A DNA stretch of 64,000 nucleotides from Hermatobates lingyangjiaoensis (GCA_026182355.1 JAPFBL010000164.1:558001-622000), one strand, 5' to 3'; counted from the first letter of the stretch, positions 31,820 through 43,430 are shown. Notes: generated by a model from the letters alone, not told the origin. A program made the numbers and translations.

Positions 31820-33230
31820 TCAATATCAGGAATTTGTTTTAGGACTTGGACATGGAAGCTGCGAGTATAATTAAATCCCAGTCCATTTTGAATGGATGGC
31901 GAAAGGTAGGTTTTTCGTAGATTTTATCCTTCTTCACTTTATCTATTCAATTTGGTTAAATAATAGTAGAATAATTATGAATATGTAATATATTTTCGAG
32001 TTATTAATATAATTCTTTCTTTAAATATAGCATATAATAACAGTATATGCTATTTTTTTGAACCAGCATAAGTATAGATTTTTCCCTTCTTAAGATAATT
32101 GGGATTATTTCTCTGTTTTATTTTTATATATATTACAGTGATATCAGAAAAAAAATTAGATTTTTACAAATTTACTTCTTAATAAAACCACTAAATTCAT
32201 CTTTGAGGGTGCCAGGCTGCTTGTAAATTGGTGCATATGTATTGAAAACATTAAAAGACTCCACAAGTCCCACCTTTTGACAAATCATACAAATTTGGTT
32301 TAGTATTCAAAGTATAGTTGAGTGTATGCCAAACCAGATTTCATATTTTCCTATAGTTTTACATGTTATTCTTTTCCATAATTTGTTTTTAATATTTATA
32401 AATATAAATTAAAACGTTAAAATAAAGAAATAATGGATAGATACATACACAAAAGTTTCTAACTTTTGTGTAACCGATGACGGTAGAACAGAAAATTTAC
32501 AGACAAAAGTATCTATATCTATGATTATTGACCTATAGTTTATCATATATATTTACGTGTGTCTATATTACTTCATTTATATTTATATTAAGAGATGCAA
32601 TCTGTGCAGACAGACAATTTATGACTACGAGTATGCCTCATTTGTCCAACGACTCTGATAAGAAGTTTTATTGCCTCTGCAATTAGAAGTACATTTACAT
32701 CATTTTTATAACAGAATATTCTTTATCAAAAAATTGCTGACTCCTTCTTAACGCTTTAGGTAAGGAGCACATATGCTTAAGTCTTACTGGCCTTCATTGA
32801 ATATATTCAGGGCGAACAGGCTTTACTACTGCTGATAAAATTAGAATAATTTTGAATACCTTCAACAAAATCATCATTTGAAATTCTAATACTGGCAATA
32901 ATTTACGGTAATTTAATGCTCAAGAGACTCAATTTACTCCAAGTTGTTACAAGCTACGATAAATCTGTTTTAACATTTTCTTTTTTTTTTATTTTTTGAT
33001 TCTATTTCTTACTTATATAACTTTCTATGATGATTTTCAAATATTATAAAAAATAATAAAAAAAAAAGATTGAATACCCAATAATGCAAAATAGTTTAAT
33101 AACTATTTATAAGTTCAGAAGTAGCAGAATTGTTATTCTTATTGCTGAATCTCTAAAATTGTTTATTACCAAAAAGGCGTTTTTCATCATTCTTTCACTA
33201 TATTTCTCTGTTTCATCACTCACTCCACCT
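31820..33230. other. No gene or named repeat recognised
   Basis: AT-rich; no supported frame. Confidence 0.4.
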
Positions 33231-33231
33231 A

Positions 33232-33508
33232 GGGGCTTCGTTAGCCCAGTGACAGCGTGCTCACCTTTGGACTGGTAGATCTATGGTTCAATACTCACTC
33301 AGATCTTAGGTTTATTCATGCGGTAGCATCCCAAGCCTGTGCGATGCCAGGTACTCCTTCAGATCCCTAGTCTATATAACCTTGAGTTAGGCAACATTTA
33401 GGACCTTCATTGTGAAATCAATCTTCATTTTATGATATCACAAATTGCCAATGTTTGGGCCTATGTATGTTCCCTAGAGGGACTGCCACTGTAACCTAAC
33501 CTAACCTG
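33232..33508 (+). mobile_element. tRNA-derived SINE, type A tail
   Basis: Head GGGGCTTCGTTAGCCCAGTG (A-box region), TATGGTTCAATACTC (B-box region), body GATGCCAGGTACTCCTTCAG, and tail ACTGTAACCTAACCTAACCT. The head has several changes from the best copy at 60501. Confidence 0.85.
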
Positions 33509-33509
33509 C

Positions 33510-34460
33510 TCATTCCATCTACTTATATGTCTCTTAACATCTTTCATGAAATGATTCTTCTTTCCCTCCCTCTCCCTTTCACTCTCTCTACATCTCTTAC
33601 TCTATCATCTCCTCTCACTCTTTCCTGCTTCTTCTTCTCACTCTCCACGGAGAGAGGGAGTACTGTTTTAAAGTTGAGAAAACAGTTATACTTTACGTTC
33701 TAAAAGATGAGTCGCAAAGGCTCATTTGTGAAGTGAAAAATTTTACTTCTGAAATTTTATGCCCATTTCAATACTGAAATATAACTAATAACTAATTTCC
33801 TCTTACCCTTATGCTTTGGTTTCTTACAAATACGTTTTTGTTAGTAGTTTTTCTTTTAATATGCAGTTGAATTAGTGGTATCAATAAGATATTCATTATC
33901 TATGAACTCCAAACGATTCTTTTTATTAAGCTAAAAAATTCCAAAGTCTAAATAATTCTTAATCAGATCTAATTTTTAGTTATTCTCAATCTTATTTTGG
34001 ACAGGAATGTTTTCCACGCTTAATGGGATAGGCATTTAAAAACTTTGTGGCCTGTTGGACGATATCGTACGCACGATATTTCACGTGATTCATTTCTGAA
34101 ACCAAAATATTTAAAAATAGAGCTAATTATGCTAACAACTACATCACATCTGTCCAAGAAATGGGAACAAACAATAAAAATATCCTTGCGTGTGTAATAT
34201 GACATGGATGCCCTGTATTTTACTGACAGCAGACTTAAATTATAACCGTCCCAATGCGTAAATATTTATTTCTTTCAAACGCTATTGTATAGACTGGAGA
34301 TAATATAAACTTATTAATTTGAAGACTATTCTGTTGGCAAATGTATCAAACATACTGGCTCAAAAAATGTGGATTCTTTGAAATCTACATCTGCAATAAA
34401 TTATAAAAAAATTAAAAACTTCACACTTCTGTTCTTAATGTCAAAGTAAAAATGTTAAAT
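33510..34460. other. No gene recognised
   Basis: Pyrimidine-rich at 33540..33650, then AT-rich. No supported frame. Confidence 0.4.
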
Positions 34461-34461
34461 G

Positions 34462-35035
34462 TTTTTTTTTATTTATTTGTTTAAAGTCACAACAATGTAA
34501 GTGTTACATTACCAGTGACACTGATAACACAGATGTATGAGGGAAGAAACACAGGAGGGAAGAAGCAATCCAGTGACTACACTTCCTGGCGTGGGTCTAA
34601 GTAGGAGAAAAAAAAGTAAATAAATAAATAAAAAATAAAAAAAAATCACTTAGAACGGTTCATAGTAATAAGTCTCTTGGCCAGATCCTCTTCAGACGTC
34701 TTCTGGGATTTCCTTGAAAGCTTGTGGAGGATAATGTTAGGATTAAGGGATTAATATTTTTTGGAAGTTTTTTGTGAAACGTTTTATAGCGGGATATTGC
34801 TACCTGCTGAACTGTTGGGAACTTCAGGTCGGAATAAATTGTTTGGTTCGATATATAGTAGGGACAATGAAGAATTTTACGAAGGATTTTTGTTTGAAGA
34901 GTTTGTATCCTCTGAGAATTAGTTTTCTTTGTTGTTCCCCATATCTCAATGCCGTATGTCCAAATAGGCATAATCACAGTTCTGTAAAGTAATAGTTTGT
35001 TGTGAGTCGTTAATTTTGAGCGTAGATCCATTAAG
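34462..35035 (-). mobile_element. 5'-truncated jockey-type LINE, C-terminal end with poly-A tail
   Basis: A minus-strand frame of 123 codons (35031 to 34660) starts in the thumb/C-terminal region: SKLTTHNKLLLYRTVIMPIW, TYGIEIWGTTKK, QTKILRKILHCPYY and a C-terminal FPTVQQVAISRY. This is the usual C-terminus of insect-type jockey LINEs, downstream of the catalytic motifs. A 3' UTR of about 190 bp follows, ending in a short poly-A (poly-T at 34462-34470). The frame has no stop before its natural end, so it is younger than most remnants here. It is a different family from the LINE at 30396. Confidence 0.85.
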
Positions 35036-35074
35036 TGTAGTAAAAGTTTATACCGTCTGTATTGTTCTGTTCTT

Positions 35075-35192
35075 TCTTGGTCTCTCTTTCTCTTTCTCTC
35101 TCACTTTCTCTCTTGCGCTCTCTCTCTTTCGCTCCCTCTCTCTCTCTCTTTCTCTCTCGCTCTCGCTCTCTCTCTCTCTTACATACACACAC
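35075..35192. repeat. (TC)n-rich microsatellite
   Basis: CTCTCTTTCTC-type pyrimidine tract directly beside the 5' end of the LINE copy. Confidence 0.9.
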
Positions 35193-35394
35193 CACAGATG
35201 TGAGTGTCTTTTATATGTGTTCTTTCTGTGATCTAGTTTTCGTATGTATATAAATCGAGCTCAAAAATATAACTTAAAAAAAATTACAAAAATCACCTTG
35301 ATATTTCAATGAATCATCGTCATGAAGAGGAAAATTAAGAGCACCAGATATTGACATATCAAGATGTAATCCTAGAAATGTTCGTGCAGGTGTT

Positions 35395-35660
35395 ATGGAA
35401 ATAGAGAACGAAGAGTTATATGAGCTATGCTCTATTATGTATTGCAATAGTTATTTTATCCATACATTTATTAGGCAATATATTTATAAACTATGTTATT
35501 TTATGTCTTATGAGAGTTATATGAGTTTGAACACATATAAGCAATGTAGGTTGTATGAGCTATTTTATTTTGAGAGTTCTGATAGTTTTGTGAGAAGTGT
35601 TCTTGTCAGTTATGAGATCTGTATGAGATATGTACACATATGAGTAACGATAGCTATAAA
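35395..35660 (+). repeat. Degenerate TATGAG-type minisatellite
   Basis: GTTATATGAGCTAT, TATGAGAGTTATATGAGTTT and similar phrases recur, which keeps an 82-codon frame open. I read the frame as a by-product of the repeat. Confidence 0.5.
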
Positions 35661-35726
35661 ATCATTATTACATTATGAGTTAGCTACTTGACATCGGTTA
35701 TTTCATAAGTTTTATTGTTTAAACTT

Positions 35727-36012
35727 ATCCCCTAGCGGGTGATAACGTCAACTGTTTACCGCCTTTTTGTTTGATTGGTGATTCTATAGATTCTACATTG
35801 GGAGTACTGAATTTTGCCTAACTCAAAGGTATTTTGAGTATGGCTCTGATATCGTATAGGCTCGGGACCGACGGCTTTACGCCCTCTACGAGGGACGACG
35901 TACTCAGATTTATTCACCTTCTGCGTGATTAAATCGTGTGCCAGGTGGAGATCTAATCCCGGACTACCAGTCCAGAGGCGAGTACGTTAGCCACTGAGCT
36001 AACCTGACTCTC
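35727..36012 (-). mobile_element. tRNA-derived SINE, type B tail
   Basis: Shares body and tRNA head with the other SINEs, but its 3' end differs: on the plus strand it starts CCCCTAGCGGGTGATAACGT, then CGCCTTTTTGTTTGATTGGT. The same end closes the copy at 60501..60793. Confidence 0.85.
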
Positions 36013-36304
36013 TTTATTTCATGAGTTATGACAGTTACATGATATAACAGTTTTTTTAGTTTGAATCCATTTTATTTGGGTACCCAAGATGGGAGGTCAT
36101 ATAGTTTTGGACTCTCAAATAAGCCAAAATACCAACTAAAACATCCTCTTTCCTTTTAGGACACTAGCCTGGAACCGTCTTTCACGTTACCTCAGACTAG
36201 GCCGGCCATTCGTTTTCTTAGATAAAGCAGCCTTACTTAAGAATTACTTATGCCAACTCTTCTAAGAGTCACTTTTTGTTAACAATTACTCTGAAATAGA
36301 GCAG

Positions 36305-36528
36305 CCGTTCATTGAGAACACTACGCACACTTAGGCCAAAGATCGGCTCTTTGTAATACCATATAATGAATACTCTACTAAATGGGAGCTCTAAATTTGG
36401 CCTAACACAAGTGTTGTCAGAATTGTTTCACTTCTCAAGTGAATAAATCAAGAACCTGAGTGGGTATCGAACTCACGGATATACCAGTCCAGAAGCGAGA
36501 AAGCAAGCCACTGAGCTACCCTGGCCCT
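36305..36528 (-). mobile_element. tRNA-derived SINE with internal deletion
   Basis: Tail side ACGCACACTTAGGCCAAAGA, then the body is shortened between the ACACAAGTGTTGTCAG and TGAATAAATCAAG segments, then the tRNA head ending CTACCCTGGCCC. About 80 bp of the usual body is missing. Confidence 0.8.
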
Positions 36529-36529
36529 T

Positions 36530-37420
36530 AATTATATATGTATCGGTATTTTGATATCATCATTTTAAGTAATATTAAAAATAGTAACAATAACAGAAAC
36601 TATAATGATAATGACAGTAAAACTTATGCTAATAGTACTAATAATAGTAGTAGTAATAATAAAAACAACAGTTTCAGTGATAGAATGATAATAATGAAGA
36701 TTTAAACAATAAGAATGTTAATCACGGCGACACTGGAGATGTTCTGTGGTCCCGACTCAGTTAAATCCGGCCAGAGGGGGGGGGGGGGGGTTAGAGGTTG
36801 GCAGTCAGTCAGCCCCTGTCTTATGTAAGCTGTCCCTCAACTGCCGCCAAGCTATATCATCTGTTCCCTTGAGCTTCCTGCTTTCCCTGTCAATGTTAAA
36901 CCAGCATTGCTGCTTATCAGAATATCTTACGCCTATAGGATATTCCCAAGTATCCTAAATATTTAAGCCACACAATGAATTCAGGAGAGTTTAGTGAATT
37001 GTTTTCTAAACCTAAAGGAAAATTTAGGGAGACGTTTCAGTTTGACATCCTTATAGTGAAAATCCTTTGGAAAGGACCACAGTGTGACCAAGAAATGAAT
37101 AAATGCTAGTAATCGACTAACCAGCTGGCTCAGCCAAGTCTTTCAGTCAGTACAGTTTGATCTTTGTTCGAAGAATGACAAAAATTATGAAAAGAAAATC
37201 AACTGGTAACTCTGTATAGATCTGTTTAAATCGGAATGTCTTTTAAGCTCCCATAACCTTCTTTAATCCAGAATCTCTTCTGTGACACTTTTAAAATCAA
37301 ATAAGAATTTGTCTGAGCCGACCAACAACTTTCATTTACCTCGCTGCAAACTAGTTAGCTGCCTCACCTTTCAAAGGTAAAGAAAAAAAATGATAGTTCG
37401 CTTTATTCTTATTTACACAT
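36530..37420. other. No gene; poly-G tract at 36776..36790
   Basis: A G run of about 14 bases lies in a GC-richer piece (36740..36910) that I cannot identify. The remainder is AT-rich without a supported frame. Confidence 0.4.
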
Positions 37421-37421
37421 A

Positions 37422-37426
37422 TATAT

Positions 37427-37482
<56 letters not shown>
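37422..37482. repeat. Compound (TA)n(GT)n microsatellite
   Basis: About 24 bp of TA followed by 38 bp of GT, directly abutting the left arm of family H. Confidence 0.95.
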
Positions 37483-37484
<2 letters not shown>

Positions 37485-37840
37485 ATTGAATTTACGGCCT
37501 ATTGTTTTTTTAATTAATTTTTCGGATAACTTTTCCAAAGCCCTTAAGAGTATTTTAAATTCACGAGGAACCAGGTACATCAACTCACCATAGGGTTTGT
37601 TTTCAATGATTATATTTCTTTCGACGTTTCGGTCGTCTTCGACCATCTTCCGAAAGGTCGGAAGAAATATAATCATTGAAAACAACGCATAAGCTGTGAG
37701 TTGATGTACCTAGTTCCCCATGAATTTAAAAGACTCTTAAGGGCTTTGGTAAAGTTATCCGAAAAAATAATTAAAAAAACAATAGGCCGTAAATTCAATC
37801 TCACATGTATTAAGGAGGGACTGTTTCCTAAATATATATA
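37483..37840. mobile_element. Family H PLE inverted pair with ORF start in both arms
   Basis: Each arm carries the start of a PLE reading frame. Minus strand, left arm: ELMYLVPREFKILLRALEKL, SEKLIKKTIGRKFNLT, ending at (GT)n. Plus strand, right arm (about 37695..37830): MYLVPHEFKRLLRALVKLSE, KIIKKTIGRKFNLTCIKEG, LFPKY, ending at (TA)n. The FNxxCxxEGLxP pattern places it in the N-terminal region of PLE ORFs. A hammerhead-like module lies upstream in the same sense as the left-arm frame. The right-arm module is lost at the turn. Confidence 0.78.
37618..37656 (-). ncRNA. Hammerhead-like module, family H, altered core
   Basis: CTTTC, GGAAGA, extra T, a GGTC/GACC hairpin, GAA, ACGT, C, then GAAAG, which pairs with CTTTC over five bases. 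The CT of the CTGANGA core is replaced or missing if the five-base stem I is used. Confidence 0.42.
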
Positions 37841-38034
37841 TACTGATACATGTATTTTTCTATAACAGATTTCAATTTAACCATAATTTGTTAGAATTAA
37901 AATATCAAATAAAAATGAAAATTATTCATACTAGTGAATGTTTATCTACGACTGTATGAATATATACTTAGTCTAAAAGAAAATAATTCATAACGATTAC
38001 TCTTAAATAGATTGCTGTCCAACATGACAACAAA

Positions 38035-38575
38035 CATAGGCTAAAGATTGGACCAAAAAAGAATGGGATTAGTATGGAAGGTTTTAACATATGTTGGTAT
38101 GTTTACAACTCTGGAGTTGATATACAAAAGAAAGACAAGTTATGGAATAGTACAATCTTTATAGCAATCAGCTACGACAGTAAAACTTGGACAACACAAG
38201 AAATAGTCACTAAAATGATAACTCAAGTGTGGAAAATTAAAAAGAGTATATTTAGTGTTTGACGCAGAGAGAGAATATTAATCGAAAAGGTAAAAAAAAA
38301 AATACTGGGAAGATATGAGACATGCAATCCTAGCAAGAGAATGGAAATTGAAATATCATAAGAACTAAAGAGAAAAGATGGTCGAAGTATAGATTCAATA
38401 CCAGTAACAAGAAAAAAAGGGGATAAACCAAAAAGGAGAATGGGGCGAAAAAGCGGAAAAAAATTTCTATGGGGAAACATGGGTAAACAGCAAAAAACAG
38501 AATGAAATAGAAAACACTTGAAGCTGAATACATTTAAAAATAGCAGCACAAATGGAAAAAATACTTTATAAATCA
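38035..38575 (+). pseudogene. Decayed RTE-type LINE reverse transcriptase C-terminal remnant
   Basis: LWNSTIFIAISYDSKTWTTQ corresponds to the YGSETWT thumb/C-terminal landmark of RTE-group LINEs, followed by IKKSIFSV. After stops, KKGDKPKRRMGRKSGKKF and LWGNMGKQQKTE follow the RTE pattern G-x-P-x-x-R-W...W near the end of ORF2. Three or more stops and frame changes occur. The catalytic domain is absent. Resemblance is by motif order only. Confidence 0.6.
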
Positions 38576-38579
38576 GATG

Positions 38580-39525
38580 GTTTAAAATTAATGTTTTGAA
38601 CTTTATGTTTAACATGAAATTAGGTTGAACAGTAATATGAGTAAAAAAGTGTTCAATCCTTAAAACTTAAACCTTTAAAATCCGTAAAAGTAATCGGTAT
38701 TGGACTTGGAAAGACCCAATCGAATTCAAAAGCCCCATCTAGACAAAAGCTCTGCTGATATGTCTTTGTAAATAATATTGGTTATTATTATAGGACTTTA
38801 TTATTGATAAAGTGCCTGTCTGAGTTACTTAATGTTGCTAATCTTTCGGTTACCCTCTTGTATTGTATCTACTAAGACCCTGATATGATGTCTAAAATAT
38901 GCCACTTTACATTTCTTTGTTTACTAATAAATAAAAGAATACTGCTAGTGACACTGAGGTTACTATACTATGTGAATGAACGTATTGCGATTAGCAGTCA
39001 ACTATTTTCAGACACTCTCCATCCTCAAGAGTTGAATTAAAATCTACATCAGGTACCAGTTAATTACTCCACATAATAAACAAAGGGAAATATTTTCAAA
39101 CACTTGTTAATAACCTATGACCTATAATCTTGTAAGGAATAGGATTAATAGAATTTAAAAATTTGCTGTTCAACAAAACATAAAAGAAAATCTTTAAGAC
39201 TAATTTGATTTATGAGAAAGATTTAAGACAAGCGATTGAGAAAAAGACTAATTCAGGACCAGTATAATTAGAAAAAATGACCTATTCAGATGCAATATGT
39301 CTGGGTGGGAACTTGAAGACATTTAGATACTACAACTACTTTATTTTTTTTTATAAATACTATCCTAAATTTATTTAAATAATGTCAGGTGAGGTCAAAT
39401 TGTTGAGTAATTGCCTCTTATATTGAAGATCGGAAGCTGTAGTTTTCGCAATGACTATAGTTTTCCTTTGTGACATGAGAAATATTTTTCTTTCTGTAAA
39501 CAGTAAAACTGTTTACTCTCTGTAA
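38580..39525. other. No gene recognised
   Basis: AT-rich; nothing supported. Confidence 0.4.
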
Positions 39526-39529
39526 ATAG

Positions 39530-39635
39530 TTATATTGTCCGCTTATGATTAAAATGGGTGCCAAATAACAAAGGAGCTAAACTTTTCACCTATAAAATAT
39601 TGAATGTGAAAGCCTACAACTGTGAACACTGAAAA
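39530..39635 (+). repeat. Dispersed repeat R1
   Basis: ATATTGTCCGCTTATGATTA, GGGTGCCAAATAACAAAGGA and ACCTATAAAATATTGAATGT match the copy at 41465..41570 closely. Confidence 0.8.
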
Positions 39636-39879
39636 CTACTTAACACTACTTAATAAAAATAAACATCACTACTTAAGTGATATTTTTCAATGCCACCAAT
39701 GAAATACTCTTCAAACTAGTTAAACATTATAGATAACGAACTGAAAAACATAATTTAAACCGTGATCGTTAAGATGATTTACATCACGCTTTGATGTAAG
39801 TGTATGTTAATTTGATACCAAGTATCGCTTTTAATAGAAATTAGGTATCTAAGAAAGTGTGTTCTCTAAATATTCATAT

Positions 39880-39955
39880 ATATATATAACTATATATATA
39901 TATACTTAAAATAAACAGTGACACATAGACTGAAACATAACAAAGACTCGAAAAC
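39880..39955 (-). mobile_element. Family C outer-arm fragment beside (TA)n
   Basis: TATATACTTAAAATAAACAG then TGACACATAGACTGAAACAT match the family C outer arm at 26535..26590; truncated before the module. Confidence 0.7.
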
Positions 39956-40049
39956 TGTAGAGCGAATAATGAGCTATTCAGTTCTCGTTATAGATTTCTA
40001 CTCTAATAAATATTAAGGCCAAACCAAGAACTCTCTAAGTACCTGATCA

Positions 40050-40155
40050 AATTGTTTACCTATAAATAAATAGGTGCCAAATATCAAATGAACCACACAT
40101 TCCACCCATCCCTATTAACCTGAAATCCTATAACAGTGGTTTTTCAAAACAAACA
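40050..40155 (+). repeat. Dispersed repeat R1, diverged copy
   Basis: AGGTGCCAAATATCAAATGA and CTGAAATCCTATAACAGTGG follow the R1 order. Confidence 0.5.
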
Positions 40156-40159
40156 ACCT

Positions 40160-41030
40160 ATAGTAAAATAAACATATTCTATAGTTGTGCAGTCTGTCAT
40201 TATATTATATTTATAATTGCGTGCAAACAATGGGAAAAGACTCCATATAAACAATATATAAAAAATATTCCAAACATGAAGTATTCTTGTTTAAGGTTTT
40301 TTTTTCTGGTAATATCAAAGTAGAAATTGTAAGGAAGATAAGTATTTACTATTTATAATTTCTTGATAAATTTTCCTATAATTGTGTAGTCAGTCCATCA
40401 GTTTTGTCTTGGAAAACATTGTGTGTGCCTTTTAGTTTGAGCGTCTATTTAACTTATAGTAATTAAATTATGTAATTAGTAGTTCAAATATTTTATAGTA
40501 AAAGCATGTAACTATGGCTAATTAGTAGAGACGTTCAAATGGAACTAAAGGAGAAAGATGGAGCGATAAATTAGAGGGAAGAAGTTGAGGTGACTATTAG
40601 GCAAAGTGGAGATACAGTGTGGCGTGTATAGGTGACAGCCAGCCTGAGAACTGTCCATAATACTAAATCAACTAGCGGTCCAGCTAAGGATTAGAGCGTT
40701 GCGTAACGCAGGTTGTTGATAATTATGCACCTAAGAGGACGGTGGGAAGGATTTATTAGCACAAAAGAAGATGCAGAAGAGCCGGCCGGCTTTATTGCAC
40801 CGTACCAAGCTGATTTGGTATCAAGCAAAGATTTGAAGCCGGTTTCACGAGGGCAAGTCTTGTGAAATATTTTCATGGTATGTGGGTTTAAATTTAGGAT
40901 TAAAATCTTGCATAGGTGGTGTCAACTCAAGCGACACACGCGAAGGGTTTTTATAGTGTAGAAATTTAATATAATGCTTTCTGAGGATTTAAATACAACG
41001 GCCTACAAATTTTTCTATATAATACCATAG
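40160..41030. other. No gene recognised
   Basis: A GC-richer stretch at 40560..40880 opens short frames on the minus strand; no family resemblance. Confidence 0.35.
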
Positions 41031-41034
41031 ACTA

Positions 41035-41240
41035 ATTTCAGCAGCACAAACTACTGCTAAATTTCTGTCTAATTATAAGTGACCAAATCAGCAGTACTTA
41101 TTAAATAGCAAAAGAATATGTTATCAGAAAGTATAACTTGATCTTATAACCACACCATAATCCTACTACTTCTGAATTACTGTCTAGTTACAAGTAAACA
41201 AATCTGTACTGTGTAATTCAGCAGTAGTAGGCCTGCTTGA
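41035..41240 (+). repeat. Imperfect tandem duplication, period about 125 bp
   Basis: CTGTCTAATTATAAGTGACC near 41068 and CTGTCTAGTTACAAGTAAAC near 41181 head two related units. Confidence 0.55.
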
Positions 41241-41464
41241 TATCCTCTTGATCAGGTCACCTCTGCTATGATAGTCATTAGTTTGGCCTTAACATATACT
41301 GAAATAGGTATCTGTAACGAGAACCTAAGAGTAAACCGTTAGACAACTGTTTTACTGCTTAACAGTGAGAACAATACTTCTCATGTCACACAGGACAAAC
41401 TATAGAGTTGTTACAATGCGTATGAACTTAGAGAAGAATATATTTTAATAATTAGTATTAATAC

Positions 41465-41572
41465 GTTATATTGTCCGTTTATGACTAAAATTGGTGCCAA
41501 ATAACAAAGGATCTAAACTTTTGACCTATAAAATATTGAATGTGAAAGCCTACAAGTGTGAACACAGTTATA
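41465..41572 (+). repeat. Dispersed repeat R1
   Basis: ATATTGTCCGTTTATGACTA, TGGTGCCAAATAACAAAGGA and GTGAAAGCCTACAAGTGTGA. Confidence 0.8.
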
Positions 41573-41582
41573 AATCATATAT

Positions 41583-41735
41583 ATAAAAATTTTACATAAA
41601 GAAATGAAATAACAATCAATGATCAAACCACAGTATGAAATGGGAAAACAAGACTAAGATCTTTCAACCTTAACAAGCGGTCCTCGTCAGAGTCAAAAAC
41701 CCAACTTGTTACGGTTGAAAGATCACAGATATATA
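41583..41735 (-). mobile_element. Family A arm with short inverted end
   Basis: Minus-strand copy with a full module at 41652..41694 (loop one base different), joined at its inner end to a short inverted piece CTTGTTACGGTTGAAAGATC. Confidence 0.8.
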
Positions 41736-41741
41736 TATATA

Positions 41742-41960
41742 AAAAGATTTCACATAAACACGTGAAATAACAATCAATGATCAAACCACAATAAGAAATC
41801 GTGGTTCTTATACCACTCTTCCCTCCCACTCTTCTCAACTCCTCACCAGATGTTTTCTGCATCTAGTGTTCAGTTGGGTTTTTGACTCTGACGAAAACCG
41901 CTTGTTACGGTTGAAAGATCTTAGTCTTGTTTTCCCATTTCTTATTGTGGTTTGATCATA
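41742..41960. mobile_element. Family A inverted pair with foreign spacer
   Basis: The left arm stops after GATCAAACCACAATAAGAAA. About 75 bp of unrelated pyrimidine-rich sequence (CTCTTCCCTCCCACTCTTCT) follows. The right arm is complete with a module at 41884..41926, where the hairpin reads AACCG instead of GACCG. Bounded by (TA)n on both sides. Confidence 0.8.
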
Positions 41961-42039
41961 TATATATATATATGATATATATTACATATATTATATACAT
42001 ATATTATGATCATATTACATATGATCATATGATTTATAA

Positions 42040-42150
42040 AGAGCATATGATTTCACTTCCAGACGAAGAACTTCAGTTCGAAATATTGATCCAGTAAGTT
42101 TTCTCGTTTCTTGTATGTGTTCTATTTTTCATTTATATATATAAGATGTT
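42040..42150 (+). mobile_element. PLE-like solo module related to families B/C
   Basis: CAGACGA (T to A in the core), extra A, GAA-CTTCAG-TTC hairpin, GAA, ATAT, T, GATCC, then TTCTCGTTTCTTGTATGTGT and a (TA)n end. Module at 42060..42092. Confidence 0.55.
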
Positions 42151-42244
42151 AGTAATATTTCTGTATTTCTTACAGAGGTTTATACGCTATTTTCTTTGAC
42201 ATTTATTTACTGTGAAATCTTATATATATTATATATATATATAA

Positions 42245-42480
42245 TATATGTAAAGATTTTACATAAACATGTGAAATAACAATAAATGATCAAACCACAA
42301 TATGAAATGAGAAAACAAGTCTAAGATCTTTCAATCGTAACAAGCAGTCTTCGTCAAAGTCAAAAACCGAACTAAAAAACCCAACTGTTGGGTTTTTGAC
42401 TCTGACGAAGACCGCTTGTTACGGTTGAAAGATCTTAGTCTTGTTTTCCCATAAGATATTGTGGTTTGATCATTGATATA
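42245..42480. mobile_element. Family A inverted pair
   Basis: The left arm (minus module 42329..42357) has TTGACGA for CTGACGA. The right arm module at 42398..42440 is intact. The arms meet at CCCAACTGTTGGG. (TA)n on both sides. Confidence 0.85.
42398..42440 (+). ncRNA. Hammerhead-like ribozyme candidate, family A
   Basis: Identical in all module parts to 734..776. Confidence 0.62.
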
Positions 42481-42489
42481 TTTATATAT

Positions 42490-42626
42490 ATTACTTGGTT
42501 ACTTGCCGTTGCGTCTACAACGTGCTTGATCTCTCTTTCTCTTTCCTCCTGAAGACGGATTACCCGAAAATTTGAGTCTGTAAGTGTGTTTCCTTAATCT
42601 GTGTGTTACTCTTCTTGAATTTTGAA

Positions 42627-42635
<9 letters not shown>
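42490..42635 (+). mobile_element. Family D2 solo arm ending in (TA)n
   Basis: ACTTGGTTACTTGCCGTTGC, then the module at 42546..42576, then GTGTGTTACTCTTCTTGAAT and a long (TA)n. Better preserved than the copy at 358..545. Confidence 0.75.
42546..42576 (+). ncRNA. Hammerhead-like ribozyme candidate, family D2
   Basis: CTC, CTGAAGA, extra C, a two-base-pair GG/CC hairpin with a long loop, GAA, AATT, T, GAG, which pairs with CTC. Confidence 0.5.
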
Positions 42636-42674
<39 letters not shown>

Positions 42675-42879
42675 ATATTGATTCTTAGTTAAACTTTTAC
42701 GAGCAGAAATATATTACACTTCTATTTAAGAATTGATTACTGCTGATTATAATAAGTTTAATTTAAAATATTTACAGTAAATCCACTTAACTATTCATAT
42801 ACATATATACTTTTCGGAGTTGTGGGGAAAATTTAATTTTAGGGAAGCATAATTTTTTTTTAAATTAATTTCTATAACA

Positions 42880-43315
42880 GGCCATCCGGTTTATAATAAT
42901 AAAATATAATTTCCAGGTACTAACCAGCTCCCAGGATTTGGCCCACTACAACAGATTACTCAAATTTGCTAGCCCTGAGAGGTTGACAAGAGGGCCAATT
43001 GCTTCCCACGGTCGTTAAAACACTTTATACTTTCACACAGCTGATTTATCCAAAACTACATTGAATCGTTGAAATACATCTAATTGAGAAAATATTTTAA
43101 AAAAAAATTACAGTGTCAAATTTAAAAAAAATATAAATACCCGATAAATAATTTTATAGAAAAGAAAACAAATCAGTTATTTGTATATTTTGGGCAACAT
43201 ATTCATTTTTTTTTATCATAACTGAGCACATTGGTTTTGCATTTATGCAAGCTTTTTAAATTATTAATATATCTAAATCATCCATTTCTTTATTCCACTG
43301 AAAGAATGAGTGTTA
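42880..43315. other. No gene recognised
   Basis: A GC-richer piece at 42885..43015 is not identified; the rest is AT-rich. Confidence 0.35.
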
Positions 43316-43319
43316 TATA

Positions 43320-43430
43320 ATCAAAGAAAAGAGTGGCATAGAGATAAACATCGAAAAATACTCACAACAATATTTCGACATTTATCTTCATCATAAGCAG
43401 AAATAGACTATGTCTCGGTTTGCCTTTTAA
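43320..43430 (-). mobile_element. Decayed family B/C-like solo arm
   Basis: On the minus strand CTTATGA, extra T, GAAGATAAATGTC, GAAATATTGTTGTGAG at 43373..43397. Core CTG changed to CTT. Confidence 0.45.

Noticed and set aside
38223..38615. 130-codon Phe-rich minus-strand frame
   Set aside because: It is the antisense of the decayed RTE remnant; the plus strand explains the sequence better.
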